This document shows, piece by piece, positions 12,520-13,519 of a stretch of DNA of 13,519 bases. The translations under genes were made by a program, and so were the position numbers. The DNA lies in assembly GCA_024278035.1 (NCBI GenBank), contig JAJRUA010000004.1, positions 1 through 13,519 of the forward strand, in the 5' to 3' direction. Under the pieces are notes generated by a model, which saw nothing but the letters and a program-made list of their open reading frames with translations, searched no databases and had not been told where the DNA came from. How positions within the stretch are numbered: position 1 is the first letter of the stretch; every line of letters begins with the position of its first letter. The stretch is from Planctomycetota bacterium (GTDB taxonomy: Bacteria > Planctomycetota > Planctomycetia > Pirellulales > Lacipirellulaceae).

Positions 12520-12987
12520 CTAGCTCCGCCGGGTCCCCCTTCGCCAAGCGATCCAGCCGCCGACCAGCAGAGGCCCCGCAGGCAGGTCGGGGGTCGTGGC
12601 CAAGACGAACAACCCGCGCTGGAAGGCGTACTGCGGGGCGTTTCCGTCCACAAGCCAGGCGATGGTCGCCCAAGCCACAATCGCTAGGAGCCCCGCTCCA
12701 CCGATCAGCGTCGCCCAGCGTCCCAGGCGAGCGTTCGCCTGGGGCGATAGCCAATGGCCAACGAGGATGACCAACGGGGTGATTAGGGTGAACAAGAGCA
12801 AATGGTAGCCGAGCAGCGCCTCGGGGACCGCCGCACACCCCCAAGGGCCGCAAATGTTGTGGCCTATCGAGAGATTCGCTTGGTGCAATCGGGTCGAGCC
12901 GTACAGGGCCGCCCCCCACACCGTCAGCCCTACGCCAAAGGCGAGAAGACGGGCGAGCCGATTGGGTGCTGTGGCGAGCCTGGACAT
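12520..12987 (-). CDS. Hypothetical four-helix membrane protein
   Basis: A 155-aa protein with four hydrophobic segments at about residues 13-31, 57-78, 91-113 and 124-147, basic ends (MSRLATAPNRLARLL and WRRGTRRS) and therefore an inner-membrane location. Between helices 1 and 2 is the segment GHNICGPWGC (42-51) with two Cys that could form a disulfide or bind a metal; it is reminiscent of conserved planctomycete membrane proteins, but I cannot name a family. The ATG at 12987 is preceded by AAGAAGGC, purine-rich but too close for a normal Shine-Dalgarno. The gene sits between two copies of the palindromic element in the same orientation. Function unknown. Confidence 0.8.
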   Translation of the reverse strand: MSRLATAPNRLARLLAFGVGLTVWGAALYGSTRLHQANLSIGHNICGPWGCAAVPEALLGYHLLLFTLITPLVILVGHWLSPQANARLGRWATLIGGAGLLAIVAWATIAWLVDGNAPQYAFQRGLFVLATTPDLPAGPLLVGGWIAWRRGTRRS

Positions 12988-13081
12988 GCCTTCTTCTTAA
13001 CCTCTCCTACCTGCTAGCGTCTGTAAGGGGGCTCTCCAATCGGAAAGAATATCAGCCTATCCGCGTCTCCACGAGAAAGGA

Positions 13082-13174
13082 TAGGCGAGCGGTCGGGCGT
13101 CAGCCCCCCGAAAGTAGCAGTGGCAGCGTTGCCACAGGGACCATCGGGGGGCTGACGCCCGACCGCTCGCCTAC
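13082..13174. repeat. Palindromic miniature element, copy 2
   Basis: Perfect 30-bp terminal inverted repeats (13082-13111 and 13144-13173), the inner GTGGCA-gcgt-TGCCAC hairpin, and GGA on both sides (13079-13081 and 13175-13177, after the extra C at the right end). The core differs from copy 1 at only a few positions and has the same orientation. It lies about 95 bp upstream of the membrane-protein start and about 170 bp before the next plus-strand gene. Confidence 0.88.
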
Positions 13175-13177
13175 GGA

Positions 13178-13343
13178 CCACTCTGCTGGCAGTGCTATCG
13201 CTTGGGTCCGACGCAATTAAGATTTCTCTTCTCGAATTTACGCGTGGATGCTACGCTTGCGATCCCGATTACCCACGGCTTGGCGTGCGCCCGCACGCTC
13301 CTGAGCTGTTCGGCCCATCCCCCCGTTTACGGAGAAGACCGTT
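13178..13343. other. Upstream region of the last gene
   Basis: No gene is supported. A perfect hairpin GCGTGC-GCCC-GCACGC is at 13283-13298. A good ribosome site GGAG (13331-13334) stands 9 nt before the ATG at 13344. TAAGAT at 13218-13223 could be a -10 box but has no -35 partner. Confidence 0.4.
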
Positions 13344-13519
13344 ATGGCCCGCATGGACGCGGATCGTATTGATCGAACTACAGCTATCGCACCTCGTCGG
13401 CGTTGGATGCTTGCCTCGGCTGCGGCAGTTGTAATTGCCGCTAGTCTTGTCGCGCGCGGCGTTGTGGGAACTTCGACTGCCGAAGCCCAATCGCTCGCAG
13501 CAAAGCAACAAAAAAGCCA
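13344..13519 (+). CDS. Membrane-anchored or exported protein, N-terminal part (3' end outside window)
   Basis: From the ATG at 13344, 58 codons are open to the window end. The start has a GGAG 9 nt upstream. The visible protein begins with a hydrophilic stretch (MARMDADRIDRTTAIAP), then RRRWMLASAAAVVIAASLVARG, a basic patch followed by a hydrophobic helix: either a type II membrane anchor, a signal peptide, or a Tat-like signal, since RRRWML loosely resembles the twin-arginine pattern. It continues GVVGTSTAEAQSLAAKQQKS, an Ala/Gln-rich segment typical of the start of an extracytoplasmic domain. The function cannot be judged from this part. Confidence 0.65.
   Translation, partial: MARMDADRIDRTTAIAPRRRWMLASAAAVVIAASLVARGVVGTSTAEAQSLAAKQQKS

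Noticed and set aside
12410..13177. Composite transposon made of the two repeat copies and the gene between
   Set aside because: Each copy seems to have its own 3-bp flanking duplication and they differ at several positions, which fits independent insertions.
1..13519. tRNA, rRNA, CRISPR array, prophage or transposase genes
   Set aside because: No cloverleaf with a GTTCRA arm, no regularly spaced repeats, and no integrase or transposase motifs were found on either strand.

Overview
The window looks like chromosomal DNA from a planctomycete, probably Pirellulales (inference). The reasons are moderately high GC, a near absence of Shine-Dalgarno sites in front of otherwise clear genes, and a DUF1570 peptidase-like protein and a NamZ/DUF1343 muramidase side by side with planctomycete-type hypothetical genes. 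It is mostly ordinary housekeeping DNA. There is no tRNA, rRNA, CRISPR array or transposase gene.

Layout. 1-415 (-) is the N-terminal part of an exported Glu/Pro/Ala-rich protein, cut by the window edge. It is divergent from ychF (694-1785, +). ychF converges, with only 3 nt between stop codons, on a dGTPase-like HD hydrolase (1789-3030, -). A probable two-gene operon follows: a DgkA-type lipid kinase (3297-3674) and an MFS transporter (3684-5000). Next come two exported proteins on the + strand: a DUF1570 gluzincin-like protein (5137-6333) and a NamZ-like exo-muramidase (6429-7643), the latter followed by an intrinsic terminator. An inositol-monophosphatase family gene lies on the minus strand (7740-8597). 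The 512-nt gap 8598-9109 is not empty: it holds a promoter-like site, a well-folding region of about 150 nt and a strong intrinsic terminator, which together look like a discrete small RNA of about 190 nt. After it come a hypothetical cytoplasmic protein (9110-9808, +), a small secreted hypothetical protein (9823-10344, -), and a probable minus-strand operon carA (12298-11177) then a HIT-family nucleotide phosphorylase/hydrolase (11127-10591). Last are a four-helix membrane protein (12520-12987, -) and the start of a membrane-anchored or exported protein (13344 onward, +).

Most notable. (1) The putative structured RNA at about 8810-8999. (2) Two copies of a 92-94 bp almost fully palindromic element (12413-12506 and 13082-13173) either side of the membrane-protein gene. 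Each has about 30-bp terminal inverted repeats, an inner hairpin and an apparent 3-bp target-site duplication (GAT and GGA), so it looks like a miniature mobile or REP-like repeat. (3) Promoter-like sites placed so that dgkA and the inositol-phosphatase gene would be transcribed with no or almost no 5' leader. (4) A DgkA homologue in which the positions aligning with E. coli Lys94 and Asp80 are Leu and Thr.

Functionally, several genes fit envelope and nucleotide housekeeping: lipid-carrier phosphorylation (DgkA), muropeptide trimming (NamZ), pyrimidine/arginine precursor synthesis (CarA), dNTP control (dGTPase) and dinucleotide-polyphosphate turnover (HIT). No dedicated defence or secondary-metabolite system is visible.
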